A stretch of DNA of 64,000 nucleotides, taken from assembly GCF_014651615.1 (NCBI RefSeq), contig NZ_BMXF01000005.1, forward strand, positions 1-64,000, read 5' to 3'. Origin of the DNA: Persicitalea jodogahamensis (GTDB lineage Bacteria; Bacteroidota; Bacteroidia; Cytophagales; Spirosomataceae). This document shows positions 16,558 through 24,008 of this stretch, one piece after another. The notes under the pieces were generated by a model. That model saw only the letters and a program-made list of their open reading frames with translations, did no database searches and was not told the DNA's origin. Each line of letters begins with the position of its first letter. Positions within the stretch are counted from its first letter, which is position 1. The translations under genes were made by a program, and so were the position numbers.

Positions 16558-17422
16558 AGTAGTCGGAAAGCACTTGGTGGGGGGCAAAGGTGGATTTGAA
16601 TTGCAATTCCATGATCCCCGCCTGATCGCTGAACACAATGCCTTCGTAATGGTTGGCCAATGCCTCGATTTTGCTGACAAGTCCTTCCTGGTTCAACGCA
16701 AAAACACTACCCACCTGATTAGCTTCTTCTTCCAATCTTCGGTAGCTGATAGAGTTTGAGCCTTCGTTAGCTACTAAAATTCCATACATCAGGATTTCGG
16801 CAGGAAGTTCGTGGCGCTCGGCGTTGGCGATATAGAACAGTTTGCCCTCTTTCTTGTAGCCCAACATATTCAGGTCAGTCAGGATTCCAGTAAAACCTTC
16901 ATCCCGGCTTTTGGTTTCGGTATGCCGCAAGTACATTTTGGTAAAAACGCCAAAATCGGAACCGACGGTTGAATCGCTCACATTCAATTGAGCGGTAGTG
17001 CTACTCAGCCGCCCAATATATTTCAAAAAATCCTCAGCAGAGAATTCGATTTTTAAGCGGCGGTAAGTATTGAATATCAGATTATAGATCGAGGCGTGGT
17101 TGTTGACTACCAAGTGAAAATGCAGTAGCCACAGGGTACCTTCATCTTCCAAATACGGATCGAAACCTTTTTCATCATCAAAAAGCCAATGAGCCAATTC
17201 GGTTGGTTGGTCGTCAGAATCGGAAAGTGCAAAAGCCTTCATCCAATACCGAATCGCAGATACCATGTTCTTGCCCACACCCAAAACTACCACCGCATCG
17301 TCGTCACTGAATTTCTTGTCAAGGAGCAGGTAGTCATAGCCTTTCTTCAACCAAAGGCTGCGGCAATGGAAAGTATCGTGTCCGGAGAACGTGTATTTAA
17401 CAGGAGAAAGAGTTTCAATCAT
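16544..17422 (-). CDS. DUF4007 protein (SspB-like)
   Basis: A 292-residue protein with the DUF4007 signature FSGHDTFHCRSLWLKKG (12-28). As I recall, DUF4007 corresponds to SspB, the nickase of single-strand phosphorothioation, and is found in operons with SspC and SspD, as here. A GTG start at 17485 is open but would overlap endonuclease III. An exact Bacteroidota promoter (17439-17470) predicts initiation near 17432, so ATG 17422 is the start, with a leader of about 10 nt. No cysteine desulfurase (SspA) is next to it; a housekeeping IscS/SufS elsewhere could supply sulfur. Confidence 0.83.
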   Translation of the reverse strand: MIETLSPVKYTFSGHDTFHCRSLWLKKGYDYLLLDKKFSDDDAVVVLGVGKNMVSAIRYWMKAFALSDSDDQPTELAHWLFDDEKGFDPYLEDEGTLWLLHFHLVVNNHASIYNLIFNTYRRLKIEFSAEDFLKYIGRLSSTTAQLNVSDSTVGSDFGVFTKMYLRHTETKSRDEGFTGILTDLNMLGYKKEGKLFYIANAERHELPAEILMYGILVANEGSNSISYRRLEEEANQVGSVFALNQEGLVSKIEALANHYEGIVFSDQAGIMELQFKSTFAPHQVLSDYYANV

Positions 17423-17438
17423 GGGCGGGATAATTTTC

Positions 17439-17470
17439 CAAAAATACAAAGGATTGAAACAACCGGCAAA
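17439..17470 (-). promoter_or_regulatory. Promoter of the Ssp-like operon
   Basis: Read on the minus strand: TTTG (17470-17467), a 20-nt spacer, then TATTTTTG (17446-17439), an exact match to TTTG-N20-TAnnTTTG. Transcription would begin near 17432, about 10 nt before the DUF4007 ATG at 17422. It separates the operon from the endonuclease III gene and decides the DUF4007 start codon. Confidence 0.68.
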
Positions 17471-17481
17471 GTAGTTTTCCC

Positions 17482-18201
17482 TCACCCCTTCCTCCGCCCA
17501 GCCGTACTACTCAGCACCGCCGTCCCACCCGACTGATAATAATCACACATCGATTGCAGCACGCATTCGCTGCACTTTGGTTCGTGCCAGGTACACACCC
17601 GCTGCCCGTGCCAGTAAAAATGCTTGTGGAAGTTGAAAAGTACCTTGGCGTCGGCAGGCAGGTAACTCAGCAGAATATCGTGCGCTTTATTGGCACTTAC
17701 TTTCGGACCAATTATGCCAAGCCGTTGCGTGACGCGATGAACGTGCGTATCGACGGGCATAACGGGTTTCCTGAAATTGAAAAGCAATAACAGAGTCGCC
17801 GTTTTGGGACCGACACCCGGCAGGTCAGTCAGCCACTGCATGGCATCTTCGGTAGAGAAATCATGCAGGAAATCGATATTGGCGACTCCCCTTTCCTCAA
17901 TCAGACGCGCAAGTACCTGCTGAATATAGGGGGCTTTAACTTCGGGATAGGTGGCGGTGCGAATGGCAGCAGTCAGGTCAGCTAGTGGGGCGTCGCGGAC
18001 GGCCTCCCAGGTCGGGAAACGCTCCCGCATGTTGCGGTAAGCCGCCACCTCGTTGGCGTGGGTAGTTCGATGCGAGAGGATGGTACCGATCAGCTCGTGC
18101 ATCGGGTCGGCGCGGCCGTAGATTTCCTGCACGCCATAGTGTTCGTTCAGCCGCTCGTGGGCCTGAATAGTTTTGGTAGCTAAATCGGACAAAGCATTCA
18201 T
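17482..18201 (-). CDS. nth: Endonuclease III-like DNA glycosylase/AP lyase
   Basis: A 239-residue HhH-GPD protein. The helix-hairpin-helix is LPGVGPKTA (127-135) with the presumed Schiff-base Lys133; the catalytic Asp is D151 in VDTHVHR. A C-x6-C-x2-C-x5-C cluster (C203, C210, C213, C219) binds a [4Fe-4S]. It excises oxidised pyrimidines in base-excision repair. It lies 59 bp upstream of the DUF4007 start on the same strand, with the operon promoter between, so it is probably a separate unit, though read-through is possible. The LSHRTT segment (42-47) replaces the usual LSQQTT, so it may be an accessory paralogue. Confidence 0.88.
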   Translation of the reverse strand: MNALSDLATKTIQAHERLNEHYGVQEIYGRADPMHELIGTILSHRTTHANEVAAYRNMRERFPTWEAVRDAPLADLTAAIRTATYPEVKAPYIQQVLARLIEERGVANIDFLHDFSTEDAMQWLTDLPGVGPKTATLLLLFNFRKPVMPVDTHVHRVTQRLGIIGPKVSANKAHDILLSYLPADAKVLFNFHKHFYWHGQRVCTWHEPKCSECVLQSMCDYYQSGGTAVLSSTAGRRKG

Positions 18202-18293
18202 GTAGATAACAGTCGGAATAAGGAGCGGCAGCCATAATGACTGTCTGCAATCCGGCTACATCAAAAAAAGATTGTTCCAATGCCTTCAAAATC

Positions 18294-18335
18294 AAAAAAG
18301 CGCTGGGCGGAAATGATTCCACCCGGCGCTTTTTA
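18294..18335 (-). terminator. Terminator hairpin, copy 1 of a duplicated element
   Basis: Arms AGCGCTGGGCGGAA (18299-18312) and TTCCACCCGGCGCT (18317-18330) are flanked by A- and T-runs, giving a strong bidirectional intrinsic terminator. It lies downstream of the PIN toxin on the minus strand. It is nearly identical to the hairpin at 19012-19054, including flanking bases up to CTTCCTTTG. Confidence 0.8.
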
Positions 18336-18403
18336 TACTTCCTTTGCTATCCGCGAGTCTAAGGGTTAAACCGCTTCCGCTATCTTGACTATATCAAATT
18401 TGC

Positions 18404-18781
18404 TCAGCTTCGGAAGTCCAAAAGCAAAACATCGATTTCGCTGAGTTTTGAAAAACCTTTGTCAAAGGTCAATAGCGGAATACCCAAATAGTCGGCGGTT
18501 GCGGCAATGATGGCATCCGGTAATCTGATTTTATGTTGCTGTTTCAGAGCAATGGTAATCTCTCTGATGGGCTGTGATAGCTCCAACAAGCTACAATCAT
18601 CCAACACTGCCCTGTAAAACTGCTTGTCGCTTTCAGAGATTCCGTGAAAGCCCAAGAGTTCCATTTCGGTTATGATAGAAACAAATATGTGCTTTCCCTG
18701 CAAATATTCTGCTACCTCGGTATCACCCTCAAAAAGTCGGATGAAAACATTGGTGTCAACCAACAGCTTAATTCCACTCAT
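18404..18781 (-). CDS. vapC: PIN-domain toxin (VapC family)
   Basis: A 125-residue PIN ribonuclease. Acidic active-site residues are in place: D9 (LVDTNVFI), E39/E41 (TEMELLGF), D89 (LPDAIIAATA) and D107 (TFDKGF). VapC toxins cut tRNA or rRNA with Mg2+. The start overlaps the end of a 57-residue antitoxin gene by 14 bp. The pair lies between two copies of the same terminator hairpin. Confidence 0.9.
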   Translation of the reverse strand: MSGIKLLVDTNVFIRLFEGDTEVAEYLQGKHIFVSIITEMELLGFHGISESDKQFYRAVLDDCSLLELSQPIREITIALKQQHKIRLPDAIIAATADYLGIPLLTFDKGFSKLSEIDVLLLDFRS

Positions 18782-18941
18782 CGCGTGCCATTTGCTGATA
18801 ATCGATCGCGTCGACTCCTTTTTTCAGTTTTCCCAGATACTTGTAGGCATCGAAAGCCTTTGATGAGGGTTTCTCTTTTAGCTTATCGATCGCCTCGGCG
18901 AGGCTCTTTGCTTTTTTGCCAGAATTGATGGTTATGGTCAT
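18768..18941 (-). CDS. Small antitoxin paired with the PIN toxin
   Basis: A 57-residue frame from ATG 18941 to TAA 18768-18770. It begins MTITINSGKKAKSLAEAI, is lysine-rich in the middle and ends ARDEWN. Size, charge, position and a 14-bp overlap with the toxin start all fit the antitoxin of a VapBC pair. The N-terminal half may be the DNA-binding part and the C-terminal half would wrap the toxin. The antitoxin fold family is not certain. Confidence 0.78.
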   Translation of the reverse strand: MTITINSGKKAKSLAEAIDKLKEKPSSKAFDAYKYLGKLKKGVDAIDYQQMARDEWN

Positions 18942-19011
18942 ATCCTTCTCGTTTTTTCAAAAATACCTTATTTCCTAAGAATGAACAAGAAAGCAATTAC
19001 AGTCAGCGCAC

Positions 19012-19054
19012 AAAAAAGCGCCGGGCGGAAATGATTCCACCCGGCGCTTTTTTT
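19012..19054 (-). terminator. Terminator of the efflux operon, copy 2 of the duplicated element
   Basis: Arms AGCGCCGGGCGGAA (19017-19030) and TTCCACCCGGCGCT (19035-19048) surround an ATGA loop, with A- and T-runs outside. It is 29 bp beyond the stop of the RND pump gene, so it ends that operon on the minus strand. It is near-identical to the hairpin at 18294-18335. Confidence 0.82.
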
Positions 19055-19082
19055 CTTCCTTTGTTGTACTTGAGTCGGAAGA

Positions 19083-22000
19083 TCAAACCGTTTCGGTTGC
19101 CAACTCTCTTTTTTCTTCCAGCTCGGGGTCGACTTTCTTGTTAAACCACTTCTCCCGCACCCGCTCGTTGACGTAGTACATGCAGGGTACCAGTAGTAGC
19201 GTCAGGACAGTCGAGAAGGTCAGACCAAAGATAATAGTCCAGGCCAAAATGTTCCAGAACACCGCACTGTCGCCACCGATGAAGACATTGGGGTCAAAGT
19301 CGCGGAACAGGCTCACGAAGTCGATAGTAAGGCCTAGAGCCAGCGGAATAAGGCCCAATACCCCCGCTGAGGCGGTCAGCAGTACGGGGGTGAGCCGGAT
19401 GGCCCCACCCTCAATGATGGCCTCACGTAGCGGATAGCCACGCTCCCGCAATTCGTCGATGAACTCGATGAGCAGGATACCGTTTTTCACCACGATCCCC
19501 GCCAGGGCAATAATGCCCACGCCCGACATGATGATAGAGAACGTTTTGCCGAAGGCCATGAAGCCCAGCAACACCCCGATCAGCGAGAGCAGGATCGTGA
19601 AGAATATAATGAACGGCTTCACCACGGAGTTGAACTGCGTCGCCAGAATCAGGTAAATCAGCAGGATAGCCGCACCAAACGCACCGATGAGGAACGTCAT
19701 GGATTCCTCCTGATCCTCCTGTTCTCCTCCCATCTTGACGGTATAGCCGTTGGGTACATCTATGTTGTCCACTACTTGCTGGATTTGGGCCACGATTTCG
19801 TTGGCATTGTAGCCGGGCAGCACATCCGAACTCAGCGTAACGATACGTTCCTGATCTTTACGGTTGATCTGGCTGAACGTGGTGGAGTAGTTGATGTCGG
19901 CCACTGACGAAATAGGTACCTGACGAAGCGCGCCTCCACTCACCATGTCACGATAAACGATGTTCATGCTCAGCAGACGGTCGATCTGGTCGCGGTCGTC
20001 TTTTTTAAGACGAACCATAATCGGGTACTCGTCTTCGGCGTCGCGGAACTTGGATACCTCGGTGCCGAAAAGGGCAGTACGCACCGCCAGGGCAATTTGC
20101 TGGGAGCTAATGCCTTCACGCTGTGCCTTGTTCCGATCAATGTTGATCGTGATTTCAGGCTTATTGGTTACCAGGTCGGTACGAAGCTGGTCGATGCCCT
20201 GAATACCGGACTCCTGCACCTTCTGTAGTACCTCCTTTTCCAGTTTTTGCAACTCAACGAAATCTTCACCCAGGATTTCGATGGAGATGGGTTTACCCGT
20301 AGGCGGGCCCGTCCGCTCACGTTCCACCGAGATTTCAGCTCCCGGGATGTCCGTCAATCCGTCGCGGATTTTGGTCAGGATTTCCTCGGTCGAACGACCG
20401 TCGCGTAGTTCATTTTTAACAAAAGCCACCGTTACTTTCGACTTGTGCGGCGTGGCCGAGCGATCAGGATTGGTAGGGTCGCCGGCGTTTTTGCCAACGT
20501 TGGAAATCACGGAGTTGACCATACCCATGGCGCTCTCTTTCTCCAATACGTTGAATACCTTTTCCTCAATCACCTTCGTAACCGAATCCGTCACCGTAGC
20601 ATCGGTGCCGACAGGTAGTTTGTTATAGACATACACATAATCGGGGTCGCCGCTGGGGAAGAAAATCACCTTAGGTTGCACGATCCCCATGATCACGAAA
20701 GTAATGACCAATAGCACCACACTCGCCGCAATGGCCCCCACCGGACGCCAGCCTACGATGAGCCAGCGGATAATTTTGCGGTAGTTGTTGCTCAGAGCGG
20801 GCAGGAAACGATCCTGAAAGGGCACCAGAATTTTGGGTGTCAGGATATAATAATTGAATACGTACAGGGCCAGAATGAAGACAATGAAGTTGCCGATGCC
20901 CCGGTCTACAAAGTACCCGACCAAAGCCGCCGCCGCCAGCACGATCATAGGCCGACGAATCGCCTTGAAGCTCTGCTTTTCGTGATCTTCCTTGTTTTCA
21001 TCATGCCGCTTCATGAACGACACCGCAAAGACGGGGTTCATGACGTAAGCCACGAATAATGATGACATCAGCGTCAAAATCAGTGTCAGGGGCAGGAACT
21101 TCATGAATTCGCCCACAATCCCGGGCCAGAACAGCAGAGGGAAGAAAGGCGCAATGGTGGTGAGTGTACCCGAAAGTACCGGAATGAACACCTCGCCCGC
21201 CGCTGCCTTTACAGCCTGTTTGATTGTCCAGTCTTTATGCTGGTTAAACAATCGGTGAGTATTCTCGATCACCACGATGGCGTCATCTACCACTAGCCCG
21301 ATTCCGAGCAGGAAGGCAAAGAGAACGATAGTATTCAGAGTAAAAGCCGTACCGACGATCGGCCCGATGATCGGCATCAGTGTGAACGCTACCAAAGCCG
21401 ACAGAGGCACGGCCAGGCCGACAAAAATAGCGTCGCCCACGCCCATGAAGAACATTAGCACCAGCACTACGAATATAAAACCAAGAATTACGGTATTGAC
21501 CAGATCGTGCAGCTCTGCTCTGGTCCGTTCCGACTGGTCGGCGGTAATCAGAATATCCAGCCCCTGGGGGAAGCGCGTTTCCTGGTAGTCGGCGATGGTT
21601 TCCTCAATGCGGTCGGAGGCTGCAATCAGGTTAGCTCCGGCGCGCTTGATAACGTTCAGCGTAATAACAGGCTTGTTGTCAAGCCGGGCAAAGTCTTGTT
21701 GCTCCTCGAAGTTGTCGCGCACCTCGGCCACGTCACCGAGACGCAACACCGCACCGGTGCTGGTACGCAGGCGCAGATCGGCGATCTGGCTCACGTCCGA
21801 AAACTCGCCTTTTACACGCAGTGTCCGGCGCACACCGTCTACGGGCAAATCACCGCCCGAGACGTTCACGTTTTCGCCCTGCACGGCAGTTTGAATATCA
21901 AAAAACGACAGTCCGGCAGCCTGCATCCGGGGCAAATCCACGTTGATCTGAATCTCGCGGTTCAACGCACCCACGATATCCACACGGCTGATTTCGGGCA

Positions 22001-22541
22001 TGGCCTCAATGGCATCCTGCAAATCCTCGGCGTACTCTTTGAGCTGTTTCAGCGAGTAATTGCCCGCGATGTTGATGTTCATGATCGGAAACTCCGAGAA
22101 GTTCACGTCCTGAGCCGTAGGGCCTGAGTCGAGCTGCTGCGGCAGGTCGCGCTTGGCTTTGTCGAGGGCATCGCGCACCCGCTGTAAAGCATCTGATACA
22201 TCTACGTCGGGGTTGAACTCCACAAGTATCACCGATACGTCCTGCAAGGCGTTGGATTTGATACGCTTGACGCCCGAAATGGACTTCAACTGCTTCTCGA
22301 TCGGTTTATTGATGGTGTTTTCCACATCCATCGGAGCCGTGCCAAAATACACCGTGTTAATGTACACCTGTGGTATTTTGATATCAGGAAACTGCTCCTT
22401 GGGCAGGGTATTGTAGACCAGCAACCCCGCCAGCGTGATGATAAAAGTGAAGATATAGATCGTCGTCCGGTTCTCCACGCACCAGTTGGTGAAGCCCAGG
22501 GTCTTATGATCGTCTAACTTATGATCTTCGGATTGTTTCAT
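19083..22541 (-). CDS. RND efflux pump, inner-membrane subunit (AcrB/CzcA superfamily)
   Basis: A 1,152-residue resistance-nodulation-division transporter. It has a first membrane helix at about 29-46, a large periplasmic porter domain (VYFGTAPMDVEN near 68), a helix bundle with GIGLVVDDAIVVIENT carrying the proton-relay aspartates, and a second half repeating this plan. It pumps substrates from the periplasm or membrane through a TolC-type channel using proton motive force. An unusual cytoplasmic/membrane insertion of about 80 residues (FMKRHDENKEDHEK onward, two extra hydrophobic stretches) sits in the middle. Downstream of TetR, TolC and MFP genes. Substrate unknown; multidrug or lipid export is more likely than metals. 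Confidence 0.93.
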   Translation of the reverse strand: MKQSEDHKLDDHKTLGFTNWCVENRTTIYIFTFIITLAGLLVYNTLPKEQFPDIKIPQVYINTVYFGTAPMDVENTINKPIEKQLKSISGVKRIKSNALQDVSVILVEFNPDVDVSDALQRVRDALDKAKRDLPQQLDSGPTAQDVNFSEFPIMNINIAGNYSLKQLKEYAEDLQDAIEAMPEISRVDIVGALNREIQINVDLPRMQAAGLSFFDIQTAVQGENVNVSGGDLPVDGVRRTLRVKGEFSDVSQIADLRLRTSTGAVLRLGDVAEVRDNFEEQQDFARLDNKPVITLNVIKRAGANLIAASDRIEETIADYQETRFPQGLDILITADQSERTRAELHDLVNTVILGFIFVVLVLMFFMGVGDAIFVGLAVPLSALVAFTLMPIIGPIVGTAFTLNTIVLFAFLLGIGLVVDDAIVVIENTHRLFNQHKDWTIKQAVKAAAGEVFIPVLSGTLTTIAPFFPLLFWPGIVGEFMKFLPLTLILTLMSSLFVAYVMNPVFAVSFMKRHDENKEDHEKQSFKAIRRPMIVLAAAALVGYFVDRGIGNFIVFILALYVFNYYILTPKILVPFQDRFLPALSNNYRKIIRWLIVGWRPVGAIAASVVLLVITFVIMGIVQPKVIFFPSGDPDYVYVYNKLPVGTDATVTDSVTKVIEEKVFNVLEKESAMGMVNSVISNVGKNAGDPTNPDRSATPHKSKVTVAFVKNELRDGRSTEEILTKIRDGLTDIPGAEISVERERTGPPTGKPISIEILGEDFVELQKLEKEVLQKVQESGIQGIDQLRTDLVTNKPEITINIDRNKAQREGISSQQIALAVRTALFGTEVSKFRDAEDEYPIMVRLKKDDRDQIDRLLSMNIVYRDMVSGGALRQVPISSVADINYSTTFSQINRKDQERIVTLSSDVLPGYNANEIVAQIQQVVDNIDVPNGYTVKMGGEQEDQEESMTFLIGAFGAAILLIYLILATQFNSVVKPFIIFFTILLSLIGVLLGFMAFGKTFSIIMSGVGIIALAGIVVKNGILLIEFIDELRERGYPLREAIIEGGAIRLTPVLLTASAGVLGLIPLALGLTIDFVSLFRDFDPNVFIGGDSAVFWNILAWTIIFGLTFSTVLTLLLVPCMYYVNERVREKWFNKKVDPELEEKRELATETV

Positions 22542-22570
22542 GGATTCTTATTTGGGAATTAATGAATGAG

Positions 22571-22668
22571 TGAATGTCGGAATACTAACCTCGCTTACTC
22601 GCATTAGCCGACCTAGTGAATCCAGATGCCAGGTACTGGCATCGCCGGGCGACCCCGTCCGACATTCA
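22571..22668. repeat. Nested inverted repeats between the MFP and RND genes
   Basis: TGAATGTCGGA (22571-22581) and TCCGACATTCA (22658-22668) are perfect 11-bp arms. Inside lies a perfect hairpin, GATGCCAG-GTA-CTGGCATC (22625-22643). The 155-bp gap inside the efflux operon could therefore fold into a branched RNA. It has no gene and may tune pump translation or mRNA stability. Confidence 0.5.
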
Positions 22669-22696
22669 CCGCACGGGTCACCCCGCGATTCCGACT

Positions 22697-23833
22697 TTAA
22701 TAAATTACCGCCTGCCCGTCCGCCACCTCCTGGTAGCCCTGGGTGATGATTTCGTCGCCGGCTTTCAAACCTGCCAGAATTTCGATTTGGCCATTATAGC
22801 TCAGGCCGGTTTTTACCGTTCTTGATTTGGCAACTTTCTTACCGCCCTCGTTTTCGGCTACATAGACTACCGTACCATTCTCGGTACTTTGCACCAGGTT
22901 TTGGTCAATGACAAGCGCATCTTTTTTCGTGGCATCGTTAATCTGTACCTGCGCCAGCATATTGGGCTTGAGCGAATTGCTCGAAGGCAGGTTAGCCTCG
23001 ATGCGGAACGTCCGTGTCAACGGATCGACCGTCGTGCTCACGAAAGTGATGCGCGCCTTATATTCCTGGTCGAGGTCGGGAAATTTGACGATCACCTCAT
23101 CACCTTTCTTTACGCTGGCTACGTAGCTATCGGCTACTTTGGCCACAATTTTCAGGTTGCTCAGATTCACGACCCGTGCGATAGGCGCACCCGGTGCGGC
23201 CATTTCACCCACCTTGGCAATAACCTGGTCCACCACACCACTTATCGGGGCGGCGATATTGGACTGCCCGAGCTGGGTGTTCAGGGTAGCGATTTTCTTT
23301 TCCAGCGCTTCCTTATTGTTTTTCGCCTGCAGGTACTGAATTTCGGTACCGATTTTCTGCTCCCACAGCCGGGCCTGTTTCTCGTATACGGTATTGGCAA
23401 GAGCCAGCTGGTTTTGTACTTCAGCGATAGATTCCTTCATCACGCTATTGTCCACGCGTGCCATGGTGGCACCCTGTCGCACGTAATCGCCTTCTTTTAC
23501 CAGCACCGAAGTCAATACGCCACCCGACTTTGGGCTTACCATCACGCTGTTCTTAGCGTCTACCGTTCCCTGCACTTCTACGTAATGCTGGAAGTTTTGG
23601 CTCAGTACCGGCGACACCGTCACCGCTTTGGCGCGGTCCTCGCGCTTGCTCGTCGTGTCCAGTTTGGCCACTTCGGTCTCCAATGCCTTAATTTTCTGAT
23701 TCAACTCGCTCTGCTCGCTTTTCAGCTTGGCCAGTTCGGCCTGTTTGCCGGCCAGACTATTGTCTTCTCCACCGCCGCAAGCTATTAGCAGAAAAGTAGT
23801 AACCGCAGCAATTAATATGTTGTTTGTTTTCAT
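22697..23833 (-). CDS. RND efflux membrane-fusion lipoprotein (AcrA/HlyD family)
   Basis: A 378-residue periplasmic adaptor. The signal peptide ends in lipobox LIAC (16-19), so the protein is lipid-anchored. A heptad-rich coiled coil follows (about 28-60, LAKLKSEQSELNQKI), then the barrel-sandwich hybrid (KSGGVLTSVLVKEGDYV) and the beta-barrel and membrane-proximal domains. It links the RND pump to the TolC channel. It is the third gene of the TetR-TolC-MFP-RND operon, with 155-175 bp gaps on each side that hold dyad-rich sequence. Confidence 0.92.
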   Translation of the reverse strand: MKTNNILIAAVTTFLLIACGGGEDNSLAGKQAELAKLKSEQSELNQKIKALETEVAKLDTTSKREDRAKAVTVSPVLSQNFQHYVEVQGTVDAKNSVMVSPKSGGVLTSVLVKEGDYVRQGATMARVDNSVMKESIAEVQNQLALANTVYEKQARLWEQKIGTEIQYLQAKNNKEALEKKIATLNTQLGQSNIAAPISGVVDQVIAKVGEMAAPGAPIARVVNLSNLKIVAKVADSYVASVKKGDEVIVKFPDLDQEYKARITFVSTTVDPLTRTFRIEANLPSSNSLKPNMLAQVQINDATKKDALVIDQNLVQSTENGTVVYVAENEGGKKVAKSRTVKTGLSYNGQIEILAGLKAGDEIITQGYQEVADGQAVIY

Positions 23834-23841
23834 TGTTTTAG

Positions 23842-23997
23842 GGCTATCGGCTTTCGGCTGTCAGCCATCGGCCTTTTTTACTTGGATAAATACTGGACTG
23901 TGTACTGTGTTGTTGGTGATACATAGCATTTGCTAAGTATTTGCCGGTTGATACGCATTGAAAAGCCGACAGCGCGGGCTGCCCCGTGCCGATAGCC
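23842..23997. repeat. Inverted and reiterated GCCGAT-type words between TolC and MFP genes
   Basis: GGCTATCGGC (23842-23851) and GCCGATAGCC (23988-23997) are perfect 10-bp arms across the gap. Related words (CGGCTTTCGGCTG, CAGCCATCGGCC) recur near 23850-23872. This looks like the iterated intergenic palindromes common in some Cytophagales genomes; no gene is present. Confidence 0.4.
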
Positions 23998-24008
23998 GAC
24001 CGCCGAAA

